DNA from: Collybiopsis luxurians FD-317 M1
Lineage: Eukaryota; Basidiomycota; Agaricomycetes; Agaricales; Omphalotaceae
Assembly (NCBI GenBank): GCA_000827265.1
Contig: KN834776.1
Coordinates: forward strand, 432,716 to 496,715
Direction: 5' to 3'
Length of the DNA stretch: 64,000 nt
Part shown: positions 59,399-64,000 of the stretch, piece after piece
How positions within the stretch are numbered: the stretch's first letter is position 1
Layout of the letters: every line of letters starts with the position of its first letter
Notes under the pieces: generated by a model
Seen by the model: the letters and a program-made list of their open reading frames with translations, nothing else
Databases searched by the model: none
Told to the model about the DNA's origin: nothing
Program-made: the position numbers and the translations under genes

Positions 59399-61637
59399 TT
59401 TAATTTAGTCTCTTGTTTAATTTGCTGGCTCTATCAGTTGTACAAAAAACAGCAACCTTATTAAGACAAGCCGTTAATTGTCAACTTCCAGCTGATAATC
59501 CTGATTCAAGTTTCAAATGCCCCTCCTAGTAGTATTACTTTCCCATTACTAGTAGGGTTCAGGGCTCGGCTTAGAATTCTGGTAAGCCGGCAGCCGGGGC
59601 TTGCTAGAGCCCGAAAAACACCAACAGAACCTATATATATCATTTGGAATTCTTGATGGAGTTGTTGGAGGTTCCAAAAGCGTGCACTCGGCACTGCTCG
59701 CGAATGTTTCGTTTAACTTCCTTTAGAAGTTTCAGGGTTTGACATTTATTGATATGCGCAGCCGGATAGGTAAGATATCAGTCTATATAAGCCAGATAGT
59801 ATGTACATAGATACTCACCTGTTTATCCCTTCACTGATACTGCGAGGGCAATTGGACTCTTTCATTCGATAATTTTCCTTAGGCTCCAATTTCTTCTCCA
59901 ACAGGAGTACCCATTACGCATTCTCTGACTCAATGTTATTTGCACTGTGCCCTCTTTTTCTATATGATTTATAAGTGTAGCGAACCAGAGTGCTGACCCT
60001 GATGTAAATGATTGTGTAGACCTTAAGTACCATTCAAGCTTCTATGCTCACTGCAGGGTTTGCAAATTTGCAAGGACACTCATTGTAATGTAATAGAGTG
60101 ACGGATGGATATAATTTTATCTTATAAAAATTTACCAGTGTTATGTGAATGCATATGGTTGACTTAGGTCGGGGCCTGAGCCATTTGGCCGGGGCTTTTT
60201 GAGCCAGCACGTCACATATTGCTATTCTGGTAGTACTCTGAAGAGATACATATTGCAGCTAAGTTTCATTATATGTACATCTTCAGTTTCTCAATTACAC
60301 TGTATGAGGGGCATTCAAATTGCAAAAATGTGGTGGAAGTTATGAACACGCCGTCAAAACCATTCCCGCACATCAAGTCATTATGGCGCAACATCCCCCA
60401 AATTGGATCATTTTTGCGACATTGTAACTTAGGGCTGTCACACGGACAGCCAATGGACAGTAGATTATGATGCTCAAGAAACATTGGAGGAGGGATTCTG
60501 ACACTTTTTCTCACAAGTATCCAAGCTAATTTTGAGCATGAGCATCGGTCCAGACTTCAATATTCGTGCAATTGAGAATTTTTGAGTAAGAGTTGTTGAT
60601 GATAATACTCACAATCCACGCATCTCATGCTAACCCTTTTCGACATTAAGAAAAAGCTAGCCACCATACAGAAAGACCATGCAAAGAATCAGTACCCAAT
60701 CCTACTCCTATACACACATTCGTCGGAAAATTTCCATTCGATATTAGACCGTGCCGTGCTATATACTTCCTTCCTACAATTTTTATTGCGCATTATTCTT
60801 TGATAAAATAGTGAAAATCACCGTGTCGTGCAATACTTACTGAGTTGGGAACACTGAGCACCTGTCACCACGAGTTTGAATAATTCTCGGTATGTCCTAT
60901 GTATGTCCGTAGCGTGAAGTAAATTCAAGTCGGGAAACGAATATATACATTTGGTAAGTAACAAAACTATATAAAAAACCGTACGTCATTAACAGGTAGA
61001 CACGGTAGTAGCGCCGCCGCCGCTACGCTGATTCTATTCACCTTGAGCTGCGCACATCTGAGCCAGCCCTTTATTACTTACATGTAAGTAACCTGCTCAA
61101 CACTCAACTACTTCTTTCTCGCAGACCCGTAGGTCGGATCTTTCGATTAATACATGAAACTGCCAGAGGCAAACAAAGTATGAAACTTCCTTTTGGAAGC
61201 GGCTTAGGGTTCCCTAGTTTCAAGAGCTTTATTTTCCATCATCACCGAAGCAGAATGAACTGCTTCCGCTGTTCATCATTCATATCGTTCAGACCAGGCG
61301 ATCCAAATTTGTCAAGGTTTCTTCACCCTGTCAAAGCAACACCGCCCAATCATATCAAAACGTTGAAAGCCGGAGGTTCAGCCTGAGCGGTCCTGAATTT
61401 GATTGGTCACCTTGTGCTTTGATTTCTTGATGATCATCCAGCTGGGAAAGCAACACAGCGGCATATCATGTAAAGGTTTGACCGAGTGACATGAAACTGC
61501 CCATTCCCTGATGTTGTCCCTGCAAGGTTGTTGTGACGCAATATAAGTAACCACCAACTACCTGCTTCTATGTAGAGCTTTGCGCTCTTCTGGACACTCT
61601 TTTTCATTTTTCTTTCTATCCCCATCGCCTGGTTGCG
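59399..61637. other. Spacer between tandem copies C and D
   Basis: It holds a decayed NmrA-like fragment (about 60380-60620, listed separately) and two similar GC-rich scraps (GCCGGGGCTT near 59595 and GGCCGGGGCTT near 60188). No supported gene. Confidence 0.4.
60380..60620 (+). pseudogene. Decayed fragment of an NmrA-like gene
   Basis: GATTATGATGCTCAAGAAAC, CTTTTTCTCACAAGTATCC, GAGCATGAGCATCGGTC and ATAATACTCACA match in order 63707-63851 of the gene at the window end (GATTATGATGCTCCAGAGAC, CTTTTTCTCATCTCGTATGC, GAACATGAGCATCGGTC, GTAATACTCACAG). Frames are broken. Confidence 0.6.
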
Positions 61638-63144
61638 ATGACTCTAAACAATGCTGAGGAACATGAGCATGCATTGACTCTACTCTATCGTAGTAGTGGC
61701 CATGTTATTGCTGTAATACCACAGACATTGGTATATGGTGCGTTGCACTATTCCAGGCCAGCTGAATCACAGCTAACAATTTATCCAATGAATAGGGATA
61801 TATGCCGTCTTGGTTCCCGTTTCCTCCTCTATTATGTTGTAAGCTTCTCTCATTCTGACCACGCAACATATTCTTGAACTGAAGATTAGACATCGAGGAC
61901 TCGGCACGAGAGCGCGCAAAATCTTATTTGGAATGATACTTTTCATGTTCCTCCAGTCGACGGCATACTGGATAGCCTCAATCTCTACGTTAATTCAGTT
62001 GATCCAAGTTTGGTTCTTGTCCTTGGATCCTGATGCTGGCACCCCACCTAATTACATTTCCTTCTTCAACGCATTAATGTCGGTGAACGTGTGTATACAG
62101 CCATTTTTCGATCACTCTTCAGGATTGATGGGAATGGAATAGTACATCCTTACTGATGGAGTGGTGGTCTGGCGCGCCTGGGTACTGTGTTCCGCTGATG
62201 GAAGAAAGGCTCTGAAAATATGCTTGTTCATACTCTGCCTTGGTTCAGGTGCGTAGATGCCGAACAGACGCTAGATCTGATTTGTCTTGAATAATAATTC
62301 TCTAACACTCCTAGTCTCCGTGATTGTCACAATTGCTATCCGCCTTGCACTCATGCTCATAGGCACAGAAACTGGGTTATTATTCGATCGACTTAATCAA
62401 GGAATTAACGTGGCACAGGTTGGAACCTTGGTGTTTTCTGTTTTGACCAATTCTATTGCCACTTCCTTAATTTTCGTTAAAGCATGGTCAGCCATACTAT
62501 AGTGCTTACATATGATGGTTTACTCACTCGTTCATCTTCTAGGCGAAGCCGAAGGGCAATACGGAAGAATTTCGATGCGACTGTCAACGTACATACCAGA
62601 GTGGGCAAAACATTTACCCTCCTCATTGAAACGGGCATAATATACACTTTTTCTTGTGTATGTATTTTGCAGCATGATTTGGTGAAGATTAAGTTGACCT
62701 CTAAGCAATTCGTAGGTCATCGTGCTTGTGTTTACGATCATACCTCTAAAAGTAGGAACGTTAGGTGACCTGTTCACGCCGGTGAACACTCAATTAGCTG
62801 TACGTACTGGCCTCGGACGTTTGCTGTAGCAGACAGCTAATATCTCTTAGGGGATTTACCCTGTTGTCGTCCTTCTTCTAGTAACCAACAATCAATCTCT
62901 GGACAAAACGGTTAAAGCCTTTGCTTCTGGGGTAGAACAGACCAGTTTCCGGATCACCACGAGGCAACTCAACTCCACAATACGCTTCGAGCGTCGGTCT
63001 GTGGTTTCCATTGGTAGCGACGTATCTGAAGATAGCAGTTACCCGGATGGTCGTACACACCATCTTAAGAAGCCCCATATTAGCTTTCTACCCCCGATTC
63101 CCTCTTCGAAAATTACATGGGATGAACTCAGGGAGAGCGTATAG
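61638..63144 (+). CDS. VVWRAW-family seven-helix membrane protein, tandem copy D
   Basis: ATG at 61638 (MTLNNAEEHEHALTLLYR). Exons: SSGHVIAVIPQTLVYG, GIYAVLVPVSSSIM, HRGLGTRARKILFGMILFMF with STAYWIASISTLIQLIQV, YILTDGVVVWRAWVLC, SVIVTIAIRLALMLIGTE, LFDRLNQGINVAQVG, SRRAIRKNFDATVNVHTR with LLIETGIIYTFSC, VIVLVFTIIPLKVGTLGDLF, GIYPVVVLLLVTNNQ, and the tail RFERRSVVSIGSD to TWDELRESV with a stop at 63142-63144. In this copy intron 1 has an ordinary GT donor (GTGCGT), unlike A-C. About 360 residues; the most canonical member. Confidence 0.82.
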
Positions 63145-63535
63145 TAACATTTGTAGCGAAATCAGACTTGAGGGCAGTGACCTTACCAAAGTCAATGACA
63201 AGTTGTTATTCGCCAATTCTAGCTGATAGAATACCTTCCGGGGATAATTGCAGTCAACTATTAGGAATACTTACGGCCGTTCAATCTGTTTGTTAGTCAT
63301 ACCCAAATGCTTGGCTTTGTTAGGAGCTGAGCTTTGTAAGATGGTACTGACTGGCGCTGACCAACTTTAGAACCATTATTGCGTAAACGAAGCCTTAAAG
63401 CTTAAAGTCTGACGGTACAATATATTTGAGGCGCCTTCATTCGCAGGCTCCTTTTATCTTCCCATCGTCCTTTCGCTTGCAATCTGAACTGATATTGCGG
63501 CTAAACTCAATTCTCATTCACCTCTTCAATTATTC

Positions 63536-64000
63536 ATGGTCGGAGATCAAATCGCTATCTTTCCCGCTTCCGGAAAACTCGGCGGCAGCCTCGTCAAATA
63601 TGCTCTCAAAACTATTCCTGCTCACCAAGTCATCCTTGTAGCACGACATTCGTCGAAACTGGATAACTATCGTGATGCTGGTGCTATTATACGGACTGCA
63701 GATTATGATGCTCCAGAGACGTTGCAGCATGCGTTTTCTGAAGCGAGGACCCTTTTTCTCATCTCGTATGCCAATTTCGAACATGAGCATCGGTCAAAGG
63801 TTCGTGCTATTGAATAATCGAATAAGAGTCGCTGAAGGTAATACTCACAGGTTCACCAATACGCGATCGACTGCGCGCGCAGGAGCGGAGTCAAGCATAT
63901 CTTTTATACTTCGTTAGCTTTCGGAGCTGGTGGCAACTCCTCCGTAGCCCACGTCATGCAAGCCCATCTCGATACCGAAAGGTATCTTGCAAAGATATCC
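63536..64000 (+). CDS. NmrA-like NAD(P)-binding protein, 5' part (runs off the window)
   Basis: ATG at 63536 (MVGDQIAIFPASGKLGGSLV). The dinucleotide-binding loop is PASGKLGG, followed by VILVARHSSKL and the Asp-bearing TADYDAPETLQHAF. Intron 63802-63850 is GT-AG, after which VHQYAIDCARRSGVKHIFYT and SLAFGAGG continue to the end. The family comprises atypical short-chain dehydrogenases, either redox sensors such as NmrA or isoflavone-reductase-like enzymes. The substrate is unknown, and the C-terminal half lies outside the window. Confidence 0.8.

Overview
This is nuclear DNA from a filamentous basidiomycete, most likely an Agaricomycete. Almost every gene is cut by 45-90 nt spliceosomal introns with GT..AG ends and CTNAC-like branch points. 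The recognisable families also fit that group: a FunK1-like kinase, a DUF6533 seven-helix protein, expanded multi-pass membrane proteins with a VVWRAW motif, an extended G-alpha-like protein and small secreted paralogues. I see no ribosomal RNA, tRNA, CRISPR array or intact transposon. The ORFs supplied by a simple six-frame scan are mostly exon fragments, so the genes below were assembled by hand from exon frames, phases and splice sites.

The most striking object is at 3.3-7.5 kb on the + strand. After several ordinary exons, a gene enters an array of about 34 consecutive introns separated by exactly three bases each. Every three-base island is a sense codon in phase 0, and the array leads in frame into an ordinary 29-codon last exon with a stop. 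The introns (53-96 nt) visibly resemble one another. If they are spliced as written, each of about 34 successive amino acids is encoded by its own exon. Because every such exon is frame-neutral, any subset could also be skipped without breaking the frame. The only assembly gap of the window (6854-7108) lies inside the array and is flanked by the same sequence on both sides, so it is probably a collapsed C-run and not missing DNA.

Layout of the rest. 1-3.1 kb: a short tandem repeat and a hypothetical minus-strand gene. 7.9-10.5 kb (-): a 718-residue G-alpha-like protein with a long N-terminal extension that has lost the nucleotide-binding motifs but kept the C-terminal tail. 11.6-13.2 kb (-): a complete protein phosphatase methylesterase (PPE1). 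13.6-16.3 kb (-): two small secreted paralogues with a C-terminal fragment of a third between them. 17.5-19.3 kb (+): an MFS transporter. 20.0-24.3 kb (-): a duplicated segment with two FunK1-like kinase fragments (one frameshifted) and one seven-helix membrane protein gene plus a remnant of a second. 24.7-25.7 kb (-): a glyoxalase-like domain protein. 26.8-28.9 kb (+): a pair of orphan paralogues. 29.6-30.1 and 45.9-46.3 kb: two nearly identical copies of a 480-bp repeat. 31.3-43.3 kb: a UbiA-type membrane enzyme, a cytochrome P450, a DUF1295/steroid-reductase-like membrane protein with a frameshift, and a C2H2 transcription factor, a set that could form a small terpenoid or meroterpenoid locus. 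46.6-48.3 kb (+): a conserved fungal protein of unknown role. 48.6-50.3 kb (-): a DUF6533 protein. 51.4-63.1 kb (+): four head-to-tail copies of the VVWRAW membrane protein gene. 63.5 kb to the end: the 5' part of an NmrA-like NAD(P)-binding protein, of which a decayed fragment also lies at 60.4-60.6 kb.

GC-AG introns are unusually frequent here (seven inferred), several of them at homologous positions in paralogues.
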